64,000 bases of DNA from Fundidesulfovibrio putealis DSM 16056 (GCF_000429325.1 NZ_AUBQ01000016.1:62001-126000), one strand, 5' to 3'; shown: positions 29,158 through 37,974, counted from the stretch's first letter. The notes: generated by a model not told the origin, from the letters alone. Made by a program: numbers and translations.

Positions 29158-29778
29158 CTACCCTTGCTCGTCCCGCCCGGGGCACGCGTTGAACTGCCCC
29201 GCCTCGCGCATGGCCGCGTCCAGGCCCTGCGCCAGATACAGCCGCACTGCGGCCACGGACGCAGGCAGCACCTTGGCCACGATGCCCTGTTCTTCGGCGC
29301 GGAAATCCTGCAGCACGTAGCTGGCCACATCCATTTTCCCTTCCGGGCGTCCGATGCCCAGGCGAAGCCTGGCGAAATCCTGCGAGCCGGTCTCGGCCGC
29401 GATGGATTTCAGGCCATTGTGTCCGGCCAGTCCCCCGCCCATTTTCAGGCGCATGCGCCCCAGCGGAATATCCAGCTCGTCGTGAATGACGATCAGGTCC
29501 GCCACCTCCAGCTTGTAGAAACGCAGCACCTGGGCCACGGCCTTGCCGGAGAGGTTCATGAAGGTCTGGGGCTTGAGCGCCAGCAGCTCGGCCTCGATGC
29601 CGGGCAGGCGCAACGCGTGAAGCTCGCCGTCCTTGCCCATGGAGAGCGGGCGCGCGGTCCCGGCGTCCAGCAGGGCGTCCACGGAAAGAAACCCGTAATT
29701 GTGACGGTTGCGGGCGTACTTGGGGCCTGGGTTGCCAAGGCCTGCGATGAGCATCTTGCGCGACGTGGATGTGTTCAT
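29158..29778 (-). CDS. pth: peptidyl-tRNA hydrolase
   Basis: Essential hydrolase that frees tRNA from peptidyl-tRNAs released by stalled ribosomes. The 206-residue product shows GLGNPGPKYARNRHN (substrate Asn and catalytic His), NLSGKAV, IHDELDIPLGRMRLK with the catalytic-dyad Asp, and GGGLAGHNGLKSI. Two starts are possible, ATG at 29778 and at 29754; neither has a clear ribosome-binding site. The C-terminal lid helix is present and the length is normal. Same strand as carD and rho. Confidence 0.96.
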   Translation of the reverse strand: MNTSTSRKMLIAGLGNPGPKYARNRHNYGFLSVDALLDAGTARPLSMGKDGELHALRLPGIEAELLALKPQTFMNLSGKAVAQVLRFYKLEVADLIVIHDELDIPLGRMRLKMGGGLAGHNGLKSIAAETGSQDFARLRLGIGRPEGKMDVASYVLQDFRAEEQGIVAKVLPASVAAVRLYLAQGLDAAMREAGQFNACPGRDEQG

Positions 29779-29857
29779 GATGTTGGGTGGCCGGGAGAGG
29801 GGGTTGCTTCGGAAGGTTGGCAAAAAAAGATAATAACCCAGCAACCCCTCGCTGGCA

Positions 29858-29884
29858 ACCCGGCAGGCTTGAAACCTGCCGGGT
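29858..29884 (-). terminator. probable terminator between the SGNH hydrolase and pth genes
   Basis: ACCCGGCAGG pairs exactly with CCTGCCGGGT across a 7-base loop. On the minus strand it is followed by a second small hairpin and a run of Ts near 29821-29830. Confidence 0.65.
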
Positions 29885-29912
29885 CAGGGCCTGGAAGGTA
29901 AAGCTCTGAAGC

Positions 29913-31118
29913 CTAGTTTTTACCCAGGTCCGGCCATCGCGCGGCAATGGCCTGGCCTATGGCCTCGTACCCCGAGGCCGTGCAATGGGTGTCCCCTGGC
30001 TGGTAATAGAGGCAACGTTCTGGAGACGCCGCGAGGATAGGGGCAAGATCCAGCACCTCGAAACCGTGCCGGGTGAAGGCTTCCAGCGCGACGGCCCGCA
30101 CCCGCTCCAGGGACTGGGCGATCTTGGGGAGGTCCTGGGCCATGCGGCTGCCCGGCTGGACCGCCGAATAGTCTACGTCCTTTGCCAGAAGCGCGGGGGA
30201 GGCCGGGATGAGCACGATCTTCATGTTCAGGCCCCGTGCCTTGAGCGCGGCCATTTCGTCCACACACTGCAAAGCCAGGGGAATTTCGTGGTCCAGGTTT
30301 TCCTCGAAGAGGTAGGTGGCGTAACCGGGGTGCCAGGAGACAGGCATGTCCCCGGGTGTTTTGCAGCTCATGGGAACCGGAGAGTAGGCCCCGGTGGGCG
30401 CTGCGAAGGCCGGGCGAGCTCCGTAGGTGCTCAGCAGGTACTTGCCCCAGGCCCGCAGGGGGCCAAGGAGCATCTGCCAGGCCAGGGCGTCCTGCGAATA
30501 CTGCTTGCGAAGCGAATAGAGGGCCATGTCCGAGGTGAAGTCGTTGCCGAGATAGACGAGCACCACCACGTCGCGGCCCTTGAACCGCTGGTCTTCCGGG
30601 AGGCCCTGCGTGAGCTTGTCAATGATTCGGACGTACTGGTTCAGGCCGTAGCCGCCGTTGCTGCCGCTGTATGTCGGCGTGCCGGTGAGGCGGGAATAGA
30701 CGGCCGGAGGGGACAGGCGGGTCCCGACTGATGCCCCGTTGCAGAAAGAATCGCCCACGAAGAGCAGCCGTGCCTGGCTTGGCAGGATGGAGTTGGCGAA
30801 TCCCAGGAAATCGCTCGCGATGTCGTCCGAGGCTGTCTGGACGGTCTCGCCGTAGGCCAGATAGGAATCCATAGTGTAGACCGGGTTTCGCGGCTCGTTG
30901 GGGGCGCGCACGAAGCCCATGAGCCATTCGCGGTAGAGGGGGTGCGAATTCGCTGACACCACGCCTGTGGAGATCAGCTGGTCGCGCTTGGCCTCCGGCA
31001 GCATTTTCAGAAGGCTCCAGGGGGCATGGAATATGGCCGCTGCCAGCAGGGTCAGGCAGATGTAACTGGCGAGGGCGAAGCAAATGGCTTTTCCAATGCG
31101 CGAGGTCAGATATTTCAT
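29913..31118 (-). CDS. membrane-anchored SGNH/GDSL hydrolase family protein
   Basis: 401 residues. An N-terminal membrane segment (AICFALASYICLTLLAAAIF) is followed by an extracytoplasmic SGNH fold: block I in LFVGDSFCNGASVG (nucleophile Ser), block III in YLGNDFTSD, and block V in GDTHCTASGYEAIG (Asp and His). The layout resembles polysaccharide O-acetyl modifying AlgJ/AlgX-like proteins and lipase/esterases of the envelope. The substrate is unknown. ATG at 31118 follows GAGG; the frame can be extended to 31166 without support. It lies between rplY and pth, where I would not expect an envelope gene. Confidence 0.82.
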   Translation of the reverse strand: MKYLTSRIGKAICFALASYICLTLLAAAIFHAPWSLLKMLPEAKRDQLISTGVVSANSHPLYREWLMGFVRAPNEPRNPVYTMDSYLAYGETVQTASDDIASDFLGFANSILPSQARLLFVGDSFCNGASVGTRLSPPAVYSRLTGTPTYSGSNGGYGLNQYVRIIDKLTQGLPEDQRFKGRDVVVLVYLGNDFTSDMALYSLRKQYSQDALAWQMLLGPLRAWGKYLLSTYGARPAFAAPTGAYSPVPMSCKTPGDMPVSWHPGYATYLFEENLDHEIPLALQCVDEMAALKARGLNMKIVLIPASPALLAKDVDYSAVQPGSRMAQDLPKIAQSLERVRAVALEAFTRHGFEVLDLAPILAASPERCLYYQPGDTHCTASGYEAIGQAIAARWPDLGKN

Positions 31119-31290
31119 GGGAGCCTCATGATGCCGAATGCCTTGGTAGTCAAGCGAAGATTCCATGCAGTCCCGGAATGGACAGCCTGAGAAGGGGAGG
31201 CGATGCGCGGTGATGAGGTTACAGGATGGTTGCCGGGTTTGCGGGTCAATCTTTCATAAAGTCGGCGCGAGGCTGCTGGCAGGGACAAAG

Positions 31291-31323
31291 ATGCCGGGGC
31301 CGCCCACAGGGCGGCCCCGGCAT
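31291..31323 (-). terminator. strong intrinsic terminator of the acylase gene
   Basis: ATGCCGGGGCCGCCC pairs perfectly over 15 bases with its complement across an ACA loop. It lies 46 bases past the acylase stop. Confidence 0.9.
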
Positions 31324-31330
31324 GGGGGCG
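31293..31330. repeat. direct repeat copy 1 (terminator-containing)
   Basis: About 38 bases that match 32600-32638 with three substitutions and one indel. The similarity continues past the hairpin (CATGGGGGCG here, CATGGGAGCG there), so it is more than two independent terminators of similar shape. Confidence 0.75.
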
Positions 31331-31368
31331 AAGTGTTTCATTCTCCGGCCGTCGTCGGGATGGTCTGT

Positions 31369-32463
31369 CTATTGGGTCGGCTTGCCGGCGCACCGGACGC
31401 TGTCGGGATAGGCCGCCCTGGCGTCGCGTTCGGCTGAAGCGATGTCGCGAAGACCAGGAATGCTGTTGAAGGACTTCTCGATCAGGTCCTTGTTGGCCTG
31501 CGTGCTATATACGGAAAAGTCGGCTTTGCCCTTCACGGGCGATTCGATGTCGATGAACAGCGCCTCGGAATCGCATGCGTAGTCGAACACCTTCATGTCC
31601 ACAGTTCTGGTGTTCTGATTTGTCGCGGTCTTGTAATGGATCATCATGTTTTTGATGTCGTACACGATGCTCCAGCGCGAACCCCACTTGTCGCCGTCCA
31701 GCCTGGTGTCGGTCAGGATCGAATACGCATACGCGACAGGGTCGCCGCTCCCTTTCCAGTCCCGGACCATCTTGTTGGCGCGCGCGAATCTCGGCAGCGA
31801 GTTCTCGAACGGATTGCCGTCGAACGGAGCTTTCGCCTCTCCAGGATTATCCCTGGCGAACGCGGCGGATGCCTCGTACGGGCTGTTGGTGAGCACAGGG
31901 AAGGGGAGGTCCTTGCCGGTGTAGTGCCTCATCTTGCCGTCGATGAACTCGATAACCGCGACGTTGCCCAGCCGGTCGGCCACCAGGAAGTGAACCACCC
32001 TGGGGTAGAGAAAGGACATCCTGACCGCAGCGTCGCTGGCGACGACATCCGCCACCGTGGCCGAGTTGTCCATGTGGTACTGGACCCACTGCTGCATGAT
32101 GAGGCCCGGCCTATCGTCTTTCTCGGCATACTTGCCCTGCGGCACGAGGAGCGACTCGATCACCAGGCCCGCCTCGTTCATGCCTCCCTGAGCGAACTCC
32201 TTGCCCAGCATGTCGAAGGTGACGCTTCCGAACTTCGATGTCCAGGACGTGGCGACCTCGGGGGAGGCGATGCGCGACGTCTTGGAGACGTTACGCTTGT
32301 TGACGGTGACGTGGGCGCTGCCTGCGCTGTAGTCGAGATTTTTCCCGAAGATGAGGTTTCCGGAGTCGTCCTTGAAGACAAATGTGGTGCAGGCCATGGG
32401 GCGTTCGCAGAGAAAGAGGACGAACAGGGCTGCGGCCAGGAGAACTTGAAACTGCTTCTGCAT
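31369..32463 (-). CDS. choloylglycine hydrolase/penicillin V acylase-like Ntn hydrolase (secreted)
   Basis: A 364-residue linear-amide C-N hydrolase. The signal peptide (MQKQFQVLLAAALFVLFLC...MA) ends directly before Cys of ACTTFVF, so processing would expose the catalytic N-terminal Cys, as the Ntn mechanism demands. Other family residues are visible: FGKNLDYS (Asp), GGMNEAGLVIESL, the oxyanion Asn in VLTNSPYEA, and GSRWSIVYD near the C-terminus. Bile salts are unlikely as a native substrate; N-acyl homoserine lactones, lipids or beta-lactams are known for relatives. GAGG precedes the ATG. The gene is flanked by near-identical repeats. Confidence 0.87.
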   Translation of the reverse strand: MQKQFQVLLAAALFVLFLCERPMACTTFVFKDDSGNLIFGKNLDYSAGSAHVTVNKRNVSKTSRIASPEVATSWTSKFGSVTFDMLGKEFAQGGMNEAGLVIESLLVPQGKYAEKDDRPGLIMQQWVQYHMDNSATVADVVASDAAVRMSFLYPRVVHFLVADRLGNVAVIEFIDGKMRHYTGKDLPFPVLTNSPYEASAAFARDNPGEAKAPFDGNPFENSLPRFARANKMVRDWKGSGDPVAYAYSILTDTRLDGDKWGSRWSIVYDIKNMMIHYKTATNQNTRTVDMKVFDYACDSEALFIDIESPVKGKADFSVYSTQANKDLIEKSFNSIPGLRDIASAERDARAAYPDSVRCAGKPTQ

Positions 32464-32590
32464 GGTGCTTGCCTCGGTTTTGCGCGTGCTGTTGGGGGCA
32501 GGTAAGGGCCTGGAAATGAGCCGTTCGCTCGACCGGCCTGTAAATAGAATCGCATGTACAGTTCAAGGCGTCAATCTGCGTCCGAGGCAA

Positions 32591-32628
32591 CAAAAAAAAG
32601 CCGGGGCCGCCCAAAGGGCAGCCCCGGC
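32591..32628 (-). terminator. strong intrinsic terminator of rplY
   Basis: GCCGGGGCCGCCC and GGGCAGCCCCGGC form a 13-base stem with one mismatch around AAA. It is followed on the minus strand by eight Ts. Confidence 0.93.
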
Positions 32629-32638
32629 CATGGGAGCG
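32600..32638. repeat. direct repeat copy 2 (terminator-containing)
   Basis: Partner of 31293-31330 in the same orientation. The two copies bracket the acylase gene exactly. Confidence 0.75.
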
Positions 32639-32653
32639 CATGCTTGCGAAAGC

Positions 32654-33253
32654 CTATTTGGCCTTGGCTTCTTCCTCGGCGGTCTCGGCTGCCGGGTTGA
32701 TGACGCCGACGATGGCGTAGGACTGCTCGTACACGGCCTTTACGCCCTCGGGCATGACCACGTCCTTGACGTTGATGTGCTGGTTCATGTTCAGCTCGGT
32801 CACGTCGATGACGATCTTGTGGGGGATGGCGGCGGGCAGACACACCACTTCCATGGCCTCGCGGTAGATCTCCAGCTTGCCGCCCACGGTGACGCCCTTG
32901 GCCTTGCCCACGATCTCGATGGCCACGTTGACGTGGATGGGCTTGGTGGGGTCGACGCCGTAGAAGTCCACGTGGTCCACCTGGTTCTTCCAGGGGTGGT
33001 TCTGCACCACCCAGATCAGGCTGGGATGGGTCACGACCTTGCCGTCCATCTCGATGTTCAGATCGAACACGCGGGACTTGCCGACCTTCTGGAGAATCTT
33101 GCGGAAGGGCAGGTCGGCCACCACCACGGGGATGTTCAGACCCTTGTCGTCATAGTAGACGCCCGGGACAAGTTTCTGCTCGCGCAGGCGGCGGTTGGGG
33201 CCTTTGCCTCTCTCGGCGCGTTCCTGCACGTTGAGGCTGAATTGTTCCTTCAT
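32654..33253 (-). CDS. rplY: 50S ribosomal protein L25 (CTC family)
   Basis: 5S rRNA-binding ribosomal protein of the long CTC form (199 residues): N-terminal L25 domain (ERAERGKGPNRRLREQKLVPGV, the RNA-binding part, read as GKGPNRRLREQKLVPGV; HPSLIWVVQNHPWKNQVDHVDF around 80-100, partly shown) and a C-terminal beta domain (KLEIYREAMEVVCLPAAIPH). The acidic Ala/Glu-rich tail is typical. AAGGAG precedes the ATG. It is 34 bp downstream of prs, so the two are probably one operon, and ends at the strong terminator above. Confidence 0.95.
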   Translation of the reverse strand: MKEQFSLNVQERAERGKGPNRRLREQKLVPGVYYDDKGLNIPVVVADLPFRKILQKVGKSRVFDLNIEMDGKVVTHPSLIWVVQNHPWKNQVDHVDFYGVDPTKPIHVNVAIEIVGKAKGVTVGGKLEIYREAMEVVCLPAAIPHKIVIDVTELNMNQHINVKDVVMPEGVKAVYEQSYAIVGVINPAAETAEEEAKAK

Positions 33254-33287
33254 GGGATATCTCCTTGGTGTAGCCTCGCGTCGAGGA

Positions 33288-34244
33288 CTAGCTGATCTTG
33301 TTAAAGAGGACGCTCACCGAAGATTCGGTGTGGATGTTGTGGATGGCCTTGGCCAGAAGCCCGGCCACGGACAACACCTTGATTTTCGGGCAGGCCATTC
33401 CCTCGGGGCTGAGCGGGATGGTGTTGGTCACCAGCACCTGGGAGAAGGGCGAGTTGCACAGCCGCTCGATGGCCGGGCCGGAAAGCACCGGGTGGGTGAC
33501 GCAGGCCATCACTTCCTTGGCGCCGTTCTCCAGCAGCACGTGCGCGCCCTGGACCATGGTTCCGGCGGTGTCGATCATGTCGTCCACCAGCACGCAGGTC
33601 TTGCCTTCCACGTTGCCGATCACGTGCATGGCCTTGGCCTGGTTGGGGGCGTCGCGGCGCTTGTCCACGATGGCCAGTCCGCAGCCCAGGCGCTTGGCGA
33701 AGCTGCGGGCGCGCTCCACGCCGCCCGCGTCGGGGGAGACCACCGTGAGCTCGCCCTGGACGGTGGAGCCCACGTACTCGGCCAGGATGCCCGAAGCGTA
33801 CAGGTTGTCCACGGGACCGTTGAAGAAACCCTGGATCTGGCCTGCGTGCAGGTCCACGGTGAGCAGGCGGTGCATGCCAGCCACCTGGAGGAAGTCCGCC
33901 ACCAGCTTGGCGCTAATGGGCGCGCGCGGCACCACTTTGCGGTCCTGGCGGGAGTAGCCGTAGTAGGGCACCACGGCGGTAACTCGCGAGGCGCTGGCGC
34001 GCTTGAGGGCGTCCAGGATCAGGCACAGCTCCATCAGGTGGAAGTTCACCGGATTGGACGTGGGCTGAATGACGAAGACGTCCGAACCACGGACGTTGGC
34101 TCCGATCTCGACCCGGATCTCGCCGTCGGAGAACTTGCTGACCATGGAAGGCAGCAGGGTGCAGCCCAGATGGTCGCAGATGGCTCTGGCCAGTTCCGGG
34201 TTTGCGTTCCCGGTGAGAATCTTCAAATCACCATGGGTTGCCAT
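33288..34244 (-). CDS. prs: ribose-phosphate pyrophosphokinase
   Basis: PRPP synthase, which transfers pyrophosphate from ATP to ribose 5-phosphate for nucleotide, His and Trp synthesis. The 318-residue product has SDGEIRVEI, the flexible-loop residues [20 protein letters not shown] (shown in part as YSRQDRK), the binding segment [12 protein letters not shown], and the PRPP-binding loop [12 protein letters not shown]. Full length. The gene follows the tRNA-Gln gene on the same strand with a 22-bp gap, so it may be read through from there. Confidence 0.98.
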   Translation of the reverse strand: MATHGDLKILTGNANPELARAICDHLGCTLLPSMVSKFSDGEIRVEIGANVRGSDVFVIQPTSNPVNFHLMELCLILDALKRASASRVTAVVPYYGYSRQDRKVVPRAPISAKLVADFLQVAGMHRLLTVDLHAGQIQGFFNGPVDNLYASGILAEYVGSTVQGELTVVSPDAGGVERARSFAKRLGCGLAIVDKRRDAPNQAKAMHVIGNVEGKTCVLVDDMIDTAGTMVQGAHVLLENGAKEVMACVTHPVLSGPAIERLCNSPFSQVLVTNTIPLSPEGMACPKIKVLSVAGLLAKAIHNIHTESSVSVLFNKIS

Positions 34245-34265
34245 AGGTGTCCCGTATGAAAAAAG

Positions 34266-34342
34266 TGGCTGGGGAGGAAGGATTCGAACCCTCGAATGCG
34301 GGGACCAAAACCCCGTGCCTTAACCAACTTGGCGACTCCCCA
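34266..34342 (-). tRNA. tRNA-Gln (anticodon TTG)
   Basis: The minus strand folds as a complete cloverleaf: acceptor TGGGGAG / CTCCCCA, anticodon stem CGGGG / CCCCG around loop TTTTGGT, and T-arm GGTTCGAATCC. The discriminator G and the CCA end are encoded. It lies between ispE and prs. Confidence 0.96.
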
Positions 34343-34354
34343 ACAAAAAAAACT

Positions 34355-35236
34355 TCACAGACGCGCAGAAAAGACCGCCGTATCGGGTCCATCCAGGACC
34401 GAAGCGGCGGCGTCCGCCCAGGCGGCATGCCGGAAGATTCCGAACACCGCCGATCCCGATCCGCTCATGCCAGCCGCCGCCGCGCCCAGAGCCAGCAGCC
34501 TTTCCTTGAGGAGGCGGACCGCAGGATAATGACTGAACACGACAGGCTCGAAGCTGTTGGCTGTGAACGTGCCGGAAACGCAAAAAGGCCGCATAGTCGT
34601 AGGGCAGAGTCTTGTCAAGGGGCCTGTGAATCCTTTGCCCGCCTGGGCCGCGTGGAGCAGGTCCCATTCGGCGTAGGCCCAGGCTGTGTTGACCCGCCCG
34701 GAAGGCACGGCCACGAGCATGGTCAACCCTGCCAGATCGCACTGCGCAGGCTCAAGTATTTCCCCGATTCCCGTGGCCCAGGCCGGGCGGTTCAGCAGGA
34801 AAAACGGCACGTCCGCGCCCAGTTTCGCGGCCAGGGCGGAAAGTTCCGGTTCGCCAAGCGCCTTGCCGCCCGCGTTGGCGTTCAGCCAGCCAAGAAGTGC
34901 CGCAGCGTCCGCGCTGCCGCCGCCAAGCCCCGCCCCCGAAGGGATGGACTTGGTCAGATGCGCGCGAAGCCCCGGACGCCAGCCTGACGCGGCCGCGAAG
35001 GCCTCGTAGGCCCTGGCAACCAGATTGGACGGGCACTCCAGGGCCTTGTCCGAACAGGTCAGAACCAGCCCCTGCGAGTCGTCCGCCCGGTCCAACTCCA
35101 GGGTGTCGTGCGGTTCGGACACGGGATAAAAGAGCGACTCCAGTTCGTGATACCCGTTCTCGCGGACCCCGGTGATCTCCAGAAACAGGTTGACCTTGCA
35201 GCCAATGCGAAGTGTTGCGCGAGGCGTTTTGCTCAT
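34355..35236 (-). CDS. ispE: 4-diphosphocytidyl-2-C-methyl-D-erythritol kinase
   Basis: GHMP kinase of the MEP isoprenoid pathway, 293 residues. The N-terminal lysine segment RIGCKVNLFLEITG, ENGYHELESLFYPV, the ATP loop PSGAGLGGGSADAAALL, DVPFFL, and the C-terminal GMSGSGSAVFGIF match the family. Its ATG overlaps the degP stop as ATGA. Only a tRNA gene separates it from prs, an order typical of many proteobacteria (ispE-tRNA-prs). Confidence 0.96.
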   Translation of the reverse strand: MSKTPRATLRIGCKVNLFLEITGVRENGYHELESLFYPVSEPHDTLELDRADDSQGLVLTCSDKALECPSNLVARAYEAFAAASGWRPGLRAHLTKSIPSGAGLGGGSADAAALLGWLNANAGGKALGEPELSALAAKLGADVPFFLLNRPAWATGIGEILEPAQCDLAGLTMLVAVPSGRVNTAWAYAEWDLLHAAQAGKGFTGPLTRLCPTTMRPFCVSGTFTANSFEPVVFSHYPAVRLLKERLLALGAAAAGMSGSGSAVFGIFRHAAWADAAASVLDGPDTAVFSARL

Positions 35237-36687
35237 TTTTTTTCAAGCAGCGGCACGGAACGGAACAGGGTCTGCTGGCCGCGTTTGACCAGGAGCAGCA
35301 CCACGCCCTTCTTGCGGGCGTCCTGGCTCAGGACCTCGTTGAACTGCGCCAGGGAGTTCACCGGGTTCTGGTTGGCTTCCAGGATCACGTCGCCGGGCTT
35401 GAGTTCCGCCTCGTCGGCGGGAGAGCCGGGGGCGATCTCGGTGACCACCAGGCCCTTGCCCGCAGCCACGCCCAGCGCGCGGGACTCCTCGGACTTCAGG
35501 GGGCGAAGCGCCAGACCCAGTTCGTTGCGGGCCGGTTCCTCTTCCTTGGAGCCTGGGCCGCCCGGCTGAGGCTGGCCCAGCTTGGCGGTGTCGCGCTGGC
35601 CGAGCACCACAGTGAGCTTCACGGCCTTGCCTTTGCGCCACACGGACAGCTCGGCCTTGCCGCCGGGCTTGATGGAGGCGATGGCGCGCAGCAGGCCGTT
35701 GGCGTCCTTCACGGGCTGTCCGCCCACCTCCAGGATCACGTCGCCCACCAGCACCCCGGCCTTGGCCGCAGGTTCGCCCTCCATCACCGTGGTGACGAGC
35801 GCGCCCTTGGGGTCGGGGAGGCCAAGCGCCTTGGCGGTGTTCTCGTCCACATCCTGGATGGAGACGCCAAGCCAGCCGCGCTTCACTTCCTTCTGGTCGC
35901 GCAGGTCGGCGATGACGGCCTTGGCAGTGTTGGAGGGGATGGCGAAGCCGATGCCCTGGCCGCTGGCGATGATGGCCGTGTTGATGCCTATGACCTTGCC
36001 GTCCAGGTCCAGGAGCGGACCGCCGGAGTTGCCGGGGTTGATGGACGCGTCGGTCTGGATGAAGTTGTCGAAAGGTCCGGCCCCGATCACCCGGCCTTTG
36101 GCGCTGACGATTCCCGCCGTGACGGTGTTCTGCAGGCCGAAGGGGTTGCCGATGGCCATGACCCAGGAGCCCACGCGCATGGCGTCGGAGTCGCCGAATT
36201 CCAGGAAGGGGAGGTCCCCGCCGTTGTCGATCTTGACCACGGCCAGGTCGATCTCGGGGTCGCGCCCGACCACCTTGGCCGTGAGGGGCTTGTCCTGGCC
36301 GCGCAGCTGGACCTTTATCTCGTCGGCCTCTTCCACCACGTGGTTGTTGGTGACGATGTAGCCGTCCTTGGAGATGATGAACCCGGAGCCCATGGAGCGC
36401 TGACGGCGCGAGGGGGAGTCTTCCTTGAACTGGCGCTCGAACTGGTCGAAGAATTCCTCGAATGGGCCGCTGCGCGGGTGGTTCTTGAAGAAGTCGCGCA
36501 GCTTGTCCTGGTTTTTCACGGCGCGCGTGGTGCTCAGGTTGACCACGGCGGCCCCGGCCTTGTCGGCCAGGTCTGCGAAATCGGGAAGGTTCACGCGGGC
36601 CTGCGCGGGCGCGGACGAGAGCAGGCAGCACAGTGCGCAGGCGGTGGTGAAAGCGGCGGTCAGGCGTGCGGAAAGAGCGCGAGGCAT
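35233..36687 (-). CDS. degP: periplasmic Do-family serine protease/chaperone
   Basis: 484 residues with a signal peptide (LTAAFTTACALCCLLSSAPAQA). The trypsin-like domain carries the triad: His in VTNNHVVEEADE, Asp in PEIDLAVVKI, Ser in NPGNSGGPLLDLDG. Two PDZ domains follow, at about 270-365 (GWLGVSIQDV) and 385-475 (GLVVTEIAPGSPADEAEL). The layout equals HtrA/DegP, a quality-control protease of the envelope. AGGAGA precedes the ATG at 36687; a longer frame to 36738 is not supported. The stop overlaps the ispE start. Confidence 0.95.
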   Translation of the reverse strand: MPRALSARLTAAFTTACALCCLLSSAPAQARVNLPDFADLADKAGAAVVNLSTTRAVKNQDKLRDFFKNHPRSGPFEEFFDQFERQFKEDSPSRRQRSMGSGFIISKDGYIVTNNHVVEEADEIKVQLRGQDKPLTAKVVGRDPEIDLAVVKIDNGGDLPFLEFGDSDAMRVGSWVMAIGNPFGLQNTVTAGIVSAKGRVIGAGPFDNFIQTDASINPGNSGGPLLDLDGKVIGINTAIIASGQGIGFAIPSNTAKAVIADLRDQKEVKRGWLGVSIQDVDENTAKALGLPDPKGALVTTVMEGEPAAKAGVLVGDVILEVGGQPVKDANGLLRAIASIKPGGKAELSVWRKGKAVKLTVVLGQRDTAKLGQPQPGGPGSKEEEPARNELGLALRPLKSEESRALGVAAGKGLVVTEIAPGSPADEAELKPGDVILEANQNPVNSLAQFNEVLSQDARKKGVVLLLVKRGQQTLFRSVPLLEKK

Positions 36688-36895
36688 GAGGGTCTCCTGG
36701 GGTTGGGCGGGGCTTGCGACACACCCGCGAGGCGGCACTATAATCGTCTTGAACGGAAAGTAAACCGCCCAGGAGCAGGGGGCTGGGATGCGGCCCGCAG
36801 CGGGGCTCTCCGGGAAATGCCGCGTGACGCGGACATGATGGAGTTGGACGGAAGCGCCCTCGGCGAGAGCCCGGCATGCGCGTGGCGCGTCCCTC

Positions 36896-36924
36896 TTGAC
36901 CTTAGGCGGGCCGCTCTATATGAA
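36896..36924 (+). promoter_or_regulatory. sigma-70 promoter of tRNA-Arg
   Basis: TTGACC (36896-36901) and TATGAA (36919-36924) are separated by 17 bases, ending 16 bases before the mature tRNA 5' end. Confidence 0.75.
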
Positions 36925-36940
36925 GAACGCCCTCGCGCAT

Positions 36941-37017
36941 GGTCCCGTAGCTCAGGTGGATAGAGCGACCGCCTCCTAAGCGGTAGGCCACAAGTTCGAA
37001 TCTTGTCGGGACCACCA
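36941..37017 (+). tRNA. tRNA-Arg (anticodon CCT)
   Basis: Complete cloverleaf: acceptor GGTCCCG / CGGGACC, anticodon stem CCGC / GCGG around CTCCTAA, T-arm AAGTTCGAATCTT, discriminator A and encoded CCA. A terminator follows 12 bases later. Confidence 0.96.
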
Positions 37018-37028
37018 TGATGGAAATC

Positions 37029-37064
37029 AAGGGCTTGCAGTTTGACGCTGCAAGCCCTTTTTCG
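37029..37064 (+). terminator. intrinsic terminator after tRNA-Arg
   Basis: AAGGGCTTGCAG pairs perfectly over 12 bases with 37048-37059 across a 7-base loop, followed by a T run. Confidence 0.93.
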
Positions 37065-37150
37065 TGTGGGCGCTTTTTGCGTCCCGATTCGGATTGTGTG
37101 TCCGTGCGCTCCTAGCTCGCGCCCTGGCCACGCCGTGACACGGTTCCCGG

Positions 37151-37555
37151 TCACGCCGGGGCGCGGTACTCCTCCTCGGGGACCATTTCAAGCCAGTCGG
37201 CGGTCTTGCCGTCCAGCTGCTCCTGCACGGCTATATGGGTCATGGCTGTCGTGGGCGTTGCGCCGTGCCAGTGCTTTTCGCCGGGCTCGATCCAGACCAT
37301 GTCTCCGGGGCGGATAACTTCCACAGGCCCGCCCAGGCGCTGCACCAGGCCGCAGCCAGCGGTCACGATCAGGGTCTGCCCGAGAGGGTGGCGGTGCCAG
37401 ACCGTCCTGGCGCCCGGTTCGAAGGTGACGATGGTGGCAGTCACTCTGGACGGGTCGTTTGCCTCGAGGATCAGCGGGTCGATGCGCACTGCTCCGGTAT
37501 ACCGTTCGGCGAGGCCGACAGTGGATGCCTGTGAACCTGCTCTCTTGATCTCCAT
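37151..37555 (-). CDS. small cupin-domain protein
   Basis: 134 residues forming one cupin barrel. Motif 1 reads [20 protein letters not shown], with both His present but Gln where the consensus Glu usually is. Motif 2 reads [16 protein letters not shown]. Such single-domain cupins include carboxymuconolactone-associated, mandelonitrile lyase-like and quercetin dioxygenase-like proteins; the substrate is unknown. ATG at 37555 has AAGGGG nearby. Monocistronic, convergent with the tRNA-Arg unit. Confidence 0.8.
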   Translation of the reverse strand: MEIKRAGSQASTVGLAERYTGAVRIDPLILEANDPSRVTATIVTFEPGARTVWHRHPLGQTLIVTAGCGLVQRLGGPVEVIRPGDMVWIEPGEKHWHGATPTTAMTHIAVQEQLDGKTADWLEMVPEEEYRAPA

Positions 37556-37765
37556 TCCAGAATCCCCTTTGAGAGTGTGCGGTTTCACCGCCAAGTTTCG
37601 GCTTTCTTCTCATATCTTCCGGCACTGGACAACGCCCGTTCACTGCTTACTTAAAGAGTGTGTCGCTGGCGATTCGAGCAACCTCAACGGAGGGAGTTCC
37701 ATTGGGCAAGTTGGATGACCAGATCAGCAGGCGTCAGGCGTAGCGCAACCAGAGGCCGCGAAAGC

Positions 37766-37879
37766 ATGGGCGACAAGCCCATGATCCCCGGCAAACCAGA
37801 CGGAGTGACCGTCACCGGGCGCTACCGGAGCCTGAGGCGCAGCAAACTGGAAGCATCGGCATCTCAAAGTAAGAACTGA
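37766..37879 (+). CDS. possible 37-residue protein or small RNA
   Basis: ATG at 37766 follows AGAGG by about 9 bases and opens a basic 37-residue frame (MGDKPMIPGKPDGVTVTGRY...). Just upstream, at 37692, lies a stronger ribosome-binding-like GGGAG before a TTG that reads only 13 codons. The transcript would contain hairpins such as CATGGGC/GCCCATG and would end at the strong terminator at 37939. I cannot decide between a small gene, a leader peptide and a non-coding RNA. Confidence 0.3.
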   Translation: MGDKPMIPGKPDGVTVTGRYRSLRRSKLEASASQSKN

Positions 37880-37938
37880 AATTTGGAAATCGGAACGAAC
37901 AGTTCCCAGCCTTGGTTTCAGAAACAGCCTTCCGACCG

Positions 37939-37974
37939 CGCCTCGTCCCTCAACCGGGACGGGGCGTTTTTTTT
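37939..37974 (+). terminator. strong intrinsic terminator
   Basis: An 11-base stem CGCCTCGTCCC / GGGACGGGGCG (one G-T pair) with loop TCAACC is followed by eight Ts. It shows that a rightward transcript ends here although no confident gene precedes it. Confidence 0.92.

Noticed and set aside
37741-37860. Resemblance to a cyclic-di-GMP (GEMM) riboswitch
   Set aside because: The fragment GGCAAACC occurs, but the required GACGCAAAGCC element and GNRA-paired helices are not present, and no gene follows.
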